Shown in pieces: positions 6,399 to 13,662 of a stretch of DNA of 21,825 nt. The DNA lies in NCBI GenBank assembly GCA_023416895.1, contig JAEZGQ010000197.1:1-21825 (forward strand), read 5' to 3'. Under the pieces are notes generated by a model that ran no database searches, was not told the DNA's origin, and worked only from the letters and a program-made list of their open reading frames with translations. A program made the translations under genes and the position numbers. Numbering within the stretch: the first letter of the stretch is position 1; the number at the start of each line of letters is the position of its first letter. Source of the DNA: Bacillota bacterium (GTDB lineage: Bacteria > Bacillota > Clostridia > Christensenellales > CAG-138).

Positions 6399-9300
6399 AT
6401 GAACCATCTCGTCATATTCTCCGCACTCTATTTGATCGTCGCATCCATGAGCCCTGTCATGGGCGCATATGTGCTTCGGCTCAACTACAAGGCGGCCATC
6501 AACCGAGTCTTTTTTTTGATAAGCATTTGCCTTGCCCTGTGGGCGTTTGGCTTTTCCGTCGTTATCGTTGCACCCAACGAACAGACTGCCGTGGTTTGGA
6601 CGCGCATTTCCGCCATTGGCTATGGGATACTTTTTGCTGCGCTGGTTCATTTTTCGCTGCTGCTCACGGGGCATACCCGCATTTTCAAGAAAAAGTGGTT
6701 CTATGCGGTTCTATACCTGCCTGCGGCCGTATGCCTGTATGCGTTTGTTGCAGCCCCTGAGGCGGCGGGTGTTTTTTACCATTTCGTGCAGACGGAAAGC
6801 GGCTGGAAACGATCCATGCCCTTTGGCTTTTACGACGCCTTTTTCCAAGCCTATTCCCTAGGCTTGGTCGCGGCAAGCCTTACGCTTATCGCACTTTGGA
6901 AGCGTAAGTCCCAAGCGCCGCAAATCAAAAAGCAGGCGAACATCATCCTTTGGACACTTGCGCTTGCACTCGTGCTCGGCGCGTTTGCGGACATCGTCAA
7001 CGGCAACTATATCAAGCTGCGGCTGCCGCAGCTGGCACCGATGTTTTTCGGTATCCCCATTTCGGCGCTTTTCTACAGCATCACAAAATTGCACCTCATA
7101 AAGTCCAACAAGGAACGCGAGACGGATTTGATCCTAAACGACGAGCGGCGCATCGTGATTTTTCGCATCGCATCCTTGGGTTTGATTTTCGGCGGCATTG
7201 TATTGTTTTTGCTGGAGCATTTCTGGTGGAACGCAGGCGATCTTGCGCTGACGCTTCTGGCAAGTCTCCTTCTGGTTGCGCTCGGCGGGCTTTTGCTGTA
7301 TGTGCAGCGCACCCGTAAGGGCTTTTCGAATCTTGAAACATTCCTTATTTTTGTTACCCTTACGGTTACGCCCATTTTAACGGTCAATATGGTGGAAAAC
7401 GGTGGAGCGGCGCTTTGGGCATTCCCTGTAATGCTGATTGTGAGCGCGCTTGTGTTCGGTTCGCGTGACACGCTGTTCTCCTCGTCGATCACCATTCTTT
7501 TCAGCCAAGTGTATCTTTGGGTGGTTATGCCCGAGGTAAGCGTGCTTGTCAACTATCGTGCCTACTCCAGCCGCATCATTATTTTGCTGTGCATCATCGT
7601 GGTCGCCTATTTTGTGCATACGGTTTACACACAGCGCCTTCGTGACAACGTGGCACAGGCGCGCACGCAAAGCCTTGTAAGCGGTATTGTTGCGAGCTTT
7701 TCCCTCTCCGACAGGGAGGATGCGCCGCAGCATATGACGGCGCTGCTTACGGAACTTGCGGAGTTTTTCGATGCGGAAAAAGCGCTGATCGGCGCCGTAG
7801 AAAACGAGTTTGGTGAGTTGATTGGGATGCACCAATACGCAGCGGATGGCTCAGAGCTTTCGCCGGAATACAAAATGATGTGTATGGAACGCTGGGAGGC
7901 GTACCGCAAAGAAACGCTTTTGAGTGCGGACGATGCGGCCAACTACGGGCAAAGGTTCGGAGCCGAGGAGATTCAGGCGCTTCGTGCCACCCCTTGGCTG
8001 TTTGTACCCATTTTTGAAAAGAACAGGCCGGTCGCCTTTATTTATCTTGAAACCTCCCGCACAGGCAATGCGTGGTCGAAGGAGCAGGTTGTAGCGCTGC
8101 CCATCGTGTCGCGCATCGTTTCGGATGCCCTTGAGAAGCTCAGCTCCGAAATTCGCATCAAGTTCATGGCATATTACGACAGCCTTACTAGGCTTCCCAA
8201 CCGCCAGCTGTTCAACGACCGCGCGGAACAGGCCATCCACCTTGCGCGCCGAAACAACCGGGTGATCGGCTTCATGTTCCTCGATTTGGACTTTTTTAAG
8301 TCCATCAACGACACGATGGGGCACGACAGCGGCGATTTGCTGCTGCAAATGCTTGGGCAAAGGCTTTCCGACTGCCTGCGTAAGTCCGATACGGTTGCCC
8401 GTTTCGGCGGCGACGAGTTTTTGGTGCTTCTCAACAGCATTGCCGACGTGGAAGACCTCGGCAAGGTGGCCGATAAGATCATGAGCGTATTTCAGGAGCC
8501 CATCGAGCTTTGCGGGCAGGAGATTTTCATCACCGCAAGCGCGGGTATATCCGTTTTTCCCGTGGATGGCGAGGATGCGCAAACCCTCATCAAGCATGCG
8601 GACATTGCCATGTACACGGCAAAGGAGAAGGGGAAAAACCAGTATGCCTTCTGCTCCCACAACATGAAGGAGCTGGTGCAGTACCGCGTCAACCTTTCCA
8701 ACAATTTGTACCGCGCACTGGAACGCGGGGAGTTTCAGGTCTACTATCAGCCGCAGATCGACCTTCGCAACGATATGATCGTGGGCTTGGAGGCGCTTTT
8801 GCGTTGGCTCCATCCGGAATATGGAATGCTTTCGCCCGCCGAATTCATTTCACTTGCGGAGCAGACGGGGCTTATCAACCCCATCGGGAACTGGGTGCTT
8901 GAAACCGCCTGCATGCAAACCGCGGAATGGACAAAGCGCGGCTATGGAGATTTGCGTGTTGCCGTAAACCTTTCGGTGGTGCAGCTCCGCAACCCCTGCT
9001 TTGTAGGCCAGGTTGCAAATGTATTGCAAAAAACCGGCATCAACCCCGCACAGGTGGAGCTTGAAATTACCGAAAGCACCATGACGCGCGAGCCGGATTA
9101 TATTGTGCGCGTGCTCAACGACCTCAAGGCCTTGGGCGTAAGCCTCTCCATCGACGATTTCGGCATCGAATACTCCTCGCTCAACCGCCTGAAGGCGCTG
9201 CCCGTAGACAGGCTTAAGATGGACATGCAGTTTGTGCGCGGCATCGAAAAGAGCGCAAAGGATCAGGCGATCACCATGGTGATCATGAACCTTGCAAAGA

Positions 9301-9446
9301 ATATGGACGTGAAGCTCATTGCGGAAGGCGTGGAAAACAGCACCCAGATCGACTTCCTCAAAAACCGCATGTGTGACGAAGTGCAGGGATACTTCTACTA
9401 CAAGCCCATGTGCGCGGCGGATGTGGAAAAGGTTTTGAAGAAATAA
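6399..9446 (+). CDS. Membrane GAF-GGDEF-EAL cyclic-di-GMP enzyme
   Basis: 1015 residues, starting at the ATG at 6399 with GGGAGG eight bases upstream. An upstream in-frame ATG at 6309 has no such site. Domains in order: a seven-helix sensor-like membrane block (residues about 1-225, resembling the HisKA_7TM sensor); a second hydrophobic block of about six helices (about 250-415); a GAF-like region (about 440-580); GGDEF (about 588-750); EAL (about 765-1010). The cyclase motif GGDEF (670-674) is intact, and the inhibitory I-site RKSD lies five residues before it. The phosphodiesterase part keeps EAL (798-800), NLSVVQL, ELEITEST, IDDFG, LKMD, AEGVEN and QGY. Loop 6 reads DFGIEYSS in place of the common DFGTGYSS. 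Both making and breaking of cyclic-di-GMP are therefore possible. The signal sensed is unknown. Confidence 0.93.
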   Translation: MNHLVIFSALYLIVASMSPVMGAYVLRLNYKAAINRVFFLISICLALWAFGFSVVIVAPNEQTAVVWTRISAIGYGILFAALVHFSLLLTGHTRIFKKKWFYAVLYLPAAVCLYAFVAAPEAAGVFYHFVQTESGWKRSMPFGFYDAFFQAYSLGLVAASLTLIALWKRKSQAPQIKKQANIILWTLALALVLGAFADIVNGNYIKLRLPQLAPMFFGIPISALFYSITKLHLIKSNKERETDLILNDERRIVIFRIASLGLIFGGIVLFLLEHFWWNAGDLALTLLASLLLVALGGLLLYVQRTRKGFSNLETFLIFVTLTVTPILTVNMVENGGAALWAFPVMLIVSALVFGSRDTLFSSSITILFSQVYLWVVMPEVSVLVNYRAYSSRIIILLCIIVVAYFVHTVYTQRLRDNVAQARTQSLVSGIVASFSLSDREDAPQHMTALLTELAEFFDAEKALIGAVENEFGELIGMHQYAADGSELSPEYKMMCMERWEAYRKETLLSADDAANYGQRFGAEEIQALRATPWLFVPIFEKNRPVAFIYLETSRTGNAWSKEQVVALPIVSRIVSDALEKLSSEIRIKFMAYYDSLTRLPNRQLFNDRAEQAIHLARRNNRVIGFMFLDLDFFKSINDTMGHDSGDLLLQMLGQRLSDCLRKSDTVARFGGDEFLVLLNSIADVEDLGKVADKIMSVFQEPIELCGQEIFITASAGISVFPVDGEDAQTLIKHADIAMYTAKEKGKNQYAFCSHNMKELVQYRVNLSNNLYRALERGEFQVYYQPQIDLRNDMIVGLEALLRWLHPEYGMLSPAEFISLAEQTGLINPIGNWVLETACMQTAEWTKRGYGDLRVAVNLSVVQLRNPCFVGQVANVLQKTGINPAQVELEITESTMTREPDYIVRVLNDLKALGVSLSIDDFGIEYSSLNRLKALPVDRLKMDMQFVRGIEKSAKDQAITMVIMNLAKNMDVKLIAEGVENSTQIDFLKNRMCDEVQGYFYYKPMCAADVEKVLKK

Positions 9447-9477
9447 CGCGGAAAAGCTATGTATGATGGGATACAGA

Positions 9478-9511
9478 GGAATGGCCTCGTCCGAAAGGAC
9501 GAGGCCATTCC
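9478..9511. terminator. Convergent intergenic hairpin with GAAA loop
   Basis: A perfect 15-bp stem (9478-9492 with 9497-9511) is closed by a GAAA tetraloop. It sits between the convergent GGDEF-EAL and lyase genes, 31 and 57 bases from their stop codons. Neither side has a T run, so it is not a textbook terminator. It may stabilise both mRNA 3' ends or stop polymerase in another way. Confidence 0.5.
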
Positions 9512-9568
9512 CCATTAGGAGAACCGAAATAAAGGGAATTGCAAAAATCCGCTGCTCAAAAAGCCGGT

Positions 9569-11017
9569 TTATAAGCTGTCGCCAAAGTCCTTGCGGAACT
9601 GCTTTACAAGCTTCTCCTGCCAATCGCCCACGGGTGCGAGCCGCCCAAAGAAGAAGCGCAGTGTGGAGGGCTCCTCCACAAATTTCAGCCCGCCTACCAT
9701 TTCGCGGTTGCGGAACAGCCATTCAATACGGTCTACGGCGTATTTTACCTGCGACATGGTAAACACGCGGCGGGGAAGGGCAAGGCGCAAAAGCTCCATG
9801 GAAGCGAGCGGCTCCGTGCCGTCCGGCTCACGCTGCTCGGAAATGGTGCCGCGCTCCATGCCGCGTATGCCGCCCGCGAGGAACACCGCCGCCGCGAGCG
9901 CGCCTGCGGGGTACTGGTGCTGGTCTACATGCGGCAAAAACTCCATGGCATTGAGGTGGCAGCCGAGGCCGCCTGCCGGCGTTACCACGGGGATGCCTTT
10001 TTTCACGCATTCGTCGCACATGAATTGGATGAACTGCGGGGCTTGGGAGATGATATCCTCATCCATCGTTTCATCCAAACCTACGGTGATCGCTTCCATT
10101 TCGCGCGTGCTCATGCCGCCATAGGTCAAAAAGCCCTCAAACAGAGGTACGAATTCGATCAGCTTATCCGCGATGGCCTTATCTCTAAGGCAAATGCCAC
10201 CGCCGCGCGCGAAGCCAAGCTTGCGTGCCGAAAAATAGATGATATCCATCTCGTCTGAGATGGCGCGGGTGATCTTTCTTATGCTCCAGTCGCGGCAGGC
10301 TTCTTCGCGCTGCTTGATGAAGTAGAGGTTGTCTTGCAAAAGGCTTGCGTCAAGCACTGTCATGATGCCATGCTCACGCGCGAGTTTGGCGGTTTCGCGC
10401 AGGTTTTCAAGGGAAAACGGCTGCCCGCCGATGAGGTTGGTGCCAGCCTCAATGCGGATGAAGGGGATGTTCTTTGCGCCTTCTTTTTCAATGAGCGCTT
10501 TGAGCTTTTGGATGTCGATGTTGCCTTTGAAGGGGAAATTGCTCGTGGTATTGAGCCCTTCGTCGATTACAAGCTCCTCTACACGGCCACCACAAAGGGT
10601 GATGTGCGCCTTGGGCGTGGTGAAGTGAAAGTTCATGGGGATTGCGTTACCGCTTTTTACAAATGCCTGTGCCAGAATATGTTCCGCCGCGCGGCCTTGG
10701 TGCGCGGGCAGGAAAATGGGCATACCGAAAATTTCGTTGATTTTGCTTTCAAGCCGAGTAAACGTGGCGCTGCCGGCGTAGCTGTCGTCGCAGATCATCA
10801 TGGCGGCCATTTGGTTGTCGCTCATGGCATTTACGCCGCTGTCGGTAAGCATGTCGAGGAAAATGTCTTTGTTTTTAAGAAGAAAGGTGTTGTTACCCGC
10901 CTCAGTGATGGCCTCAAGCCTGCGCTCCACAGGAACAAGGGAAAGCTTTTGCACCACGCGCACCTTATGAAGTTCGAGGGGGATACTTTCGCCGGAAAAG
11001 AAGCTAATGTTTGCCAT
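9569..11017 (-). CDS. Tyrosine phenol-lyase/tryptophanase-family PLP enzyme, divergent
   Basis: 482 residues; the ATG at 11017 has GGAGG eight bases upstream. The protein belongs to the beta-eliminating lyases (fold-type I PLP enzymes), which split tyrosine or tryptophan into phenol or indole, pyruvate and ammonia, reversibly. Seen: NTFLLKNKDIFLDMLTDSG, SYAGS (Tyr80), PAHQGRAAE, NLIGGQPFS, Asp223, the PLP lysine Lys266 in SARK, Arg411 in LLRLALPRR, and FF near 455. MERG (Arg389) matches the Arg that marks tyrosine phenol-lyase (Arg381 in the Citrobacter enzyme); tryptophanase has Ile there. Unusual changes: the Arg after DAx(T/S) is Leu226, the GGH histidine is Leu351, and the Lys before the PLP lysine is Arg265. 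A complete tyrosine T-box lies upstream. The activity could be a variant lyase, the reverse (synthetic) reaction or something new. Confidence 0.85.
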   Translation of the reverse strand: MANISFFSGESIPLELHKVRVVQKLSLVPVERRLEAITEAGNNTFLLKNKDIFLDMLTDSGVNAMSDNQMAAMMICDDSYAGSATFTRLESKINEIFGMPIFLPAHQGRAAEHILAQAFVKSGNAIPMNFHFTTPKAHITLCGGRVEELVIDEGLNTTSNFPFKGNIDIQKLKALIEKEGAKNIPFIRIEAGTNLIGGQPFSLENLRETAKLAREHGIMTVLDASLLQDNLYFIKQREEACRDWSIRKITRAISDEMDIIYFSARKLGFARGGGICLRDKAIADKLIEFVPLFEGFLTYGGMSTREMEAITVGLDETMDEDIISQAPQFIQFMCDECVKKGIPVVTPAGGLGCHLNAMEFLPHVDQHQYPAGALAAAVFLAGGIRGMERGTISEQREPDGTEPLASMELLRLALPRRVFTMSQVKYAVDRIEWLFRNREMVGGLKFVEEPSTLRFFFGRLAPVGDWQEKLVKQFRKDFGDSL

Positions 11018-11090
11018 GTGTAATTCCTCCGATTCAAAAATTAATTTGCTTCGGAGCGCCATTTGGCGGCAACGCCCGATTGAAGACAAC

Positions 11091-11127
11091 AAAAAAACGC
11101 TTGTCCCCCCTTGTAGAGGACGAGCGC
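11091..11127 (-). terminator. T-box terminator
   Basis: The hairpin that competes with the antiterminator. On the minus strand CGCT and GTCC pair with GGAC and AGCG around a C-A mismatch, followed by seven T (11091-11097). Confidence 0.85.
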
Positions 11128-11393
11128 CAAATCCCGTGTTACCACCTCATTTTATCGGCGCCTCACGACGCCGACCTTTTCGGGTACATCCATAAATGTG
11201 AAATGAAGATTACCCTATCACGATAACGGGTGAAACCCGGCTCCGTCTACTAGGGTGTTTCCACCCGTTCGGGGAGCGGCCTGGTTGCGTGTATTCCCGA
11301 AATGCCTCCCGCTGCCTTGCACCAACCGGCAACTCTCTGATGGCGCGTTTTCCGGTACTCTTTCGCAGTCATCGCCGTTTCTTAATTCAACTG
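11091..11393 (-). promoter_or_regulatory. T-box riboswitch, tyrosine-specific (UAC specifier)
   Basis: A complete T-box leader on the minus strand. Stem I carries the K-turn GATGA, the loop-E strand AAAGAGTA, the distal AGAGAG and the GGTGCAA element. The specifier loop reads GAA-TAC-A; TAC is at 11291-11293. It is framed by TGCG/CGCA and by CGGC/GCCG, so the register is fixed by pairing. Stem II (AACGGGTG/CACCCGTT) and stem III (TCGGCGTC/GGCGCCGA) are present. The T-box GGTGGTAACACGGG is at 11133-11146. In the antiterminator, GAGG pairs with CCTC and ACG with CGT. The bulge TGGT would pair with an ACCA tRNA end, in keeping with the A discriminator of tRNA-Tyr. Uncharged tRNA-Tyr should turn on the downstream lyase gene. 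Confidence 0.92.
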
Positions 11394-11399
11394 TGGTAT

Positions 11400-11428
11400 A
11401 TTATATATTCCTATCGTGCGTGCGTCAA
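11400..11428 (-). promoter_or_regulatory. Sigma-A promoter of the T-box/lyase unit
   Basis: Minus strand: TTGACG (11423-11428), 17-bp spacer, TATAAT (11400-11405). The start falls near 11393, just before stem I of the T-box. Confidence 0.85.
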
Positions 11429-11445
11429 GCAGGTTTGCGACAAAA

Positions 11446-11480
11446 TTTTTGCGTGCCTGAAAGTTTCCGGCACGCAAAAA
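11446..11480 (-). terminator. Terminator of the isochorismatase gene
   Basis: A perfect 12-bp stem (11446-11457 with 11469-11480). On the minus strand it ends in a paired A run and is followed by TTTT. It lies about 25 bases after the stop codon at 11505. The T tract is short. Confidence 0.65.
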
Positions 11481-11504
11481 CAATCGCTTGCTTAAAGGCG
11501 CATT

Positions 11505-12044
11505 TTATGAAAACAGCTTCTCGATATCTTCAACGCTTAAAACTGTACCAAAGCGCCCAGGCCATATCATTTTTTGATAATAGGCAAGCGTGTGCTCCGC
11601 GGTCATGAAGCGGTTGTCATAGGTGGAATTGCCGTTTTCGGGGATGAGAAGCTCAAAGCCATGCTCGAAACCCGCCTGCACGGTAGCGTTGATACAGAAA
11701 TCAGTCTGCATGCCGGTGATGATGAGGGTTTCAATGCTCTTTTGTTGCAGGTACTCCTTGAGACCTGTTTTGTAAAAGGAGCTCGAACGTTGCTTGTCAA
11801 AAATGCGCTCGCCTGCGTTCGGTGCAACGGATTCGTGGATCTGCCATGCCTCGCTATGCGGCATAAGGCCGCCCTCTTCGTCTTCGCCGTGGCGAACGTA
11901 GATAACCTCAATGGAGCTTTTGCGGCAGAACATCAGAAGCCGCCGGATGGTTTCAAGCATTTCCCGCTCTTGATAGGGATGCTCGTTCACAAGCAGATTT
12001 TGCACGTCTACAACCAAAAGGCAGGTGTTTGAGGCTTGCGGCAT
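11505..12044 (-). CDS. Isochorismatase-family cysteine hydrolase
   Basis: 179 residues, the usual length of the family, which hydrolyses amide or ether bonds of small molecules (nicotinamide, isochorismate, carbamoyl compounds). The catalytic triad can be placed as Asp13 (VVDVQN), Lys84 (FDKQRSSSF) and Cys117 (GMQTDFCINAT), with the family's cis-peptide region just before the cysteine. The start ATG at 12044 has GGAGG five bases upstream. It is a single gene with its own promoter and terminator. The substrate is not clear. It lacks the longer metal-binding region of typical nicotinamidases, and its closest general type is the small 'cysteine hydrolase' group of Bacillota. Confidence 0.9.
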   Translation of the reverse strand: MPQASNTCLLVVDVQNLLVNEHPYQEREMLETIRRLLMFCRKSSIEVIYVRHGEDEEGGLMPHSEAWQIHESVAPNAGERIFDKQRSSSFYKTGLKEYLQQKSIETLIITGMQTDFCINATVQAGFEHGFELLIPENGNSTYDNRFMTAEHTLAYYQKMIWPGRFGTVLSVEDIEKLFS

Positions 12045-12075
12045 AATACCCTCCCCGTTTCTTATTGTTGATACT

Positions 12076-12104
12076 ATTATCGAATAGGAAAAGATGCTTT
12101 ACAA
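12076..12104 (-). promoter_or_regulatory. Promoter of the isochorismatase gene
   Basis: Minus strand: TTGTAA (12099-12104), 17-bp spacer, GATAAT (12076-12081). It is close to and back-to-back with the plus-strand promoter at 12117. Confidence 0.6.
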
Positions 12105-12116
12105 GCATTTTTTCCG

Positions 12117-12146
12117 TTGACGTGAAACCTTTGAAACAGATATGCT
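12117..12146 (+). promoter_or_regulatory. Promoter of the structured leader/DUF1062 unit
   Basis: TTGACG (12117-12122), 18-bp spacer, TATGCT (12141-12146). Transcription would begin near 12153 and run through about 285 bases before the first gene. Confidence 0.65.
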
Positions 12147-12152
12147 TCTCGA

Positions 12153-12413
12153 TGGTGCCATACTGTGGTGCACGCCCTTAAGGAAGGTTCTCTATGCCCT
12201 CGAACGCTTGATTTTCGCAATGGAAGATTGTGCGGCTGTGCGTTTTCTAACGCTCGGCCGTGTTGTTGCATACGAAAATCAAGCATAGTGCCGCATCCGC
12301 AGCAGCCGAAGGCGCGTGAAAAACCTACGGGTTTTTCATATACAATAGGCATGCTTTGCCGCCGCGTAAGCACATATCTTGTTCGGATATGTGTTTGCGC
12401 GGCGGCTTGTTTT
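12153..12413 (+). ncRNA. Structured leader or small RNA upstream of DUF1062
   Basis: No reading frame here is convincing, but the RNA is strongly folded. A 12-bp helix pairs 12206-12217 with 12273-12284 and encloses CGGC/GCCG (12233-12236 with 12257-12260) and GCGTT-ttct-AACGC (12240-12253). A second hairpin (12317-12338) has nine pairs closed by a UACG tetraloop, a stable UNCG loop that exists only on the plus strand. A third, very long hairpin ends the element (12358-12406). A promoter precedes it. It matches no riboswitch, 6S, SRP, tmRNA or RNase P signature I know. It could be a regulatory leader of the DUF1062 gene or an independent RNA. Confidence 0.55.
12358..12413 (+). terminator. 21-bp attenuator/terminator hairpin
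   Basis: Bases 12358-12378 pair with 12386-12406 along all 21 positions, including two G-T wobbles, around a 7-base loop. TTGTTTT follows. It lies only about 30 bases before the DUF1062 start codon, so readthrough would be needed to express that gene. Confidence 0.7.
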
Positions 12414-12438
12414 AGGACGCGGCCCGGAAAGGGCAAAT

Positions 12439-13041
12439 ATGAGTTACCATTGGTGCGCGAAGCCCAAAGCGCTTCCGCAAGTATTAAAATACTGTGGCCG
12501 GTGCGGCCGCAAAATGACATTTTTGTGCAGCGGTAATTTCCGCGTCAACGCACAGAAAAAAGCGCTCGATGTATGGCTTATCTATAGGTGCGCCGCGTGC
12601 GATACGACATGGAATATGGAGATTTTCTCGCGTGTCGCTCCGCATGCGCTCGAAAAGGAGCTTTACGAGGGCTTTTTGAGAAACGATTCCGCGCTTGCCG
12701 CGCGCTACGCATACGACAGGATGCTTCTTCAAAAAAACCACGCGGAGGCGGATTTTGATGCAATCCCCTTCGAAGTGGAGGGGGATACGCCAAAAGCTTG
12801 GGCGCAGCCAGCGCCAATTACCGTTGCCCTTACATGCGCGTTCGGCGCGCGGCTTGATAGGCTTCTGGCGCAAAAACTTAGGCTCTCCCGCACCGAGGTG
12901 CAGCGGTTGACGCAAGCGGGGGAAATCCGTCTGACAAACGATAACGCCGCAAAAAATCTAAAAGGCCTTCGCGTGCATACAAGCGTAACGCTCATGCTTT
13001 CGGGCGAAGTGCGAAAGGCGATGGAGCAGGTAGAAGCATAG
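12439..13041 (+). CDS. DUF1062 protein with zinc ribbon and S4-like C-terminus
   Basis: 200 residues from the ATG at 12439 (GAAAGG about seven bases upstream). A longer frame to 12379 would start inside the terminator hairpin. Two CxxC pairs, CGRC and CAAC, flank a core typical of DUF1062 (Pfam PF06353): NFRVNAQKKALDVWLIYRC, then DTTWNMEIFSRV and an acidic/helical stretch with FLRNDSALAARYAYD. They should hold one zinc. The C-terminal part 'ARLDRLLAQKLRLSRTEVQRL' followed by TQAGEIRL has the pattern of an S4-type RNA-binding domain (RLDxxLxxxxxxSRxxxxxLIxxGxVxV). The family's function is unknown; RNA binding is inferred from the S4-like end. The gene follows a folded leader with an attenuator-like hairpin. 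Confidence 0.85.
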   Translation: MSYHWCAKPKALPQVLKYCGRCGRKMTFLCSGNFRVNAQKKALDVWLIYRCAACDTTWNMEIFSRVAPHALEKELYEGFLRNDSALAARYAYDRMLLQKNHAEADFDAIPFEVEGDTPKAWAQPAPITVALTCAFGARLDRLLAQKLRLSRTEVQRLTQAGEIRLTNDNAAKNLKGLRVHTSVTLMLSGEVRKAMEQVEA

Positions 13042-13043
13042 GG

Positions 13044-13077
13044 AAAAGGGAGCGGGAATTTGCCCGCTCCCTTTTTT
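13044..13077. terminator. Bidirectional terminator between DUF1062 and the P-loop kinase gene
   Basis: GGGAGCGGG (13048-13056) pairs with CCCGCTCCC (13063-13071) around a 6-base loop. TTTTTT follows on the plus strand and AAAA precedes, so it serves both convergent genes. Confidence 0.9.
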
Positions 13078-13101
13078 CTACATTTCATACGCCGGCAGTT
13101 G

Positions 13102-13662
13102 TTACAGCGAAAACCGCTCCTTGATGATCGCGGCCGCATCCTCAGGCGAAAGGCTTGTATTGTCGATACGAAGATAGTTCTCTTTTTGCAGCTCGCCGGG
13201 CAAAGAGTTGAGGCGGTACTTTTCCTCCAAACGTCTAAAAAGTGCTTCCGAGCGATCAAGGTTGCGCTTGGAAGGTTTGTTCAGCAGACGGTTTTCGGTT
13301 TTGTTGCGTTTCAAACGGAGCTCATAGTCCGCTTCAAGCTCTACAAAATACACCGTTGCGCCGCGTGCCTCAAACATTGCCTGCACGCCCGCAATATAAT
13401 CCCAGTCCTCCTGTGCGTCAAACGCCCACATGTAGGTGAAGATCATGCCGTATTCATCGCTTTTTGAATACGCTTCAAAAATTTCCCTGCGGAAAAGCGT
13501 CGTCAAGCGGCTGCGCTCGGCGGGCATGTTTTCAAACAGCTCCGAAACGACCTCAATGGTCATATGGTTGTGAAACAGCTTCAACCCGGTGGTTTTAGCC
13601 AGCGCTTGTCCCACCGTCATTTTGCCGACCGCGTGCGGCCCGAAAAGAATTACAAGCTTCAT
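13102..13662 (-). CDS. P-loop kinase-like ATPase
   Basis: 186 residues. The Walker A motif GPHAVGKMT is at residues 8-16, at the end of the first strand (MKLVILFGPHAVGKMT). It is followed by 'TTGLKLFHNHMTIEVV', a pattern of a small family of Bacillota P-loop proteins related to shikimate and adenylylsulfate kinases. A late stretch, 'YFVELEADYELRLKRNKTENRL', has the charged lid-like sequence of this group. It probably phosphorylates a small molecule or nucleotide, but the substrate is unknown. Its ATG overlaps the stop of the upstream GNAT gene as ATGA, so the two are translationally coupled. An AAGGAG lies about 12 bases before the ATG. Confidence 0.82.
   Translation of the reverse strand: MKLVILFGPHAVGKMTVGQALAKTTGLKLFHNHMTIEVVSELFENMPAERSRLTTLFRREIFEAYSKSDEYGMIFTYMWAFDAQEDWDYIAGVQAMFEARGATVYFVELEADYELRLKRNKTENRLLNKPSKRNLDRSEALFRRLEEKYRLNSLPGELQKENYLRIDNTSLSPEDAAAIIKERFSL

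Noticed and set aside
7851..8813. 320-codon minus-strand frame opposite the GGDEF-EAL gene
   Set aside because: Antisense shadow of a gene with intact GGDEF and EAL motifs.
10334..11023. 229-codon plus-strand frame opposite the lyase gene
   Set aside because: It is the antisense shadow of the well-supported lyase and has no recognisable domain.
12077..12536. Open frames on both strands through the DUF1062 leader
   Set aside because: They run across perfect hairpins and the promoters, have no domain and no ribosome binding site.
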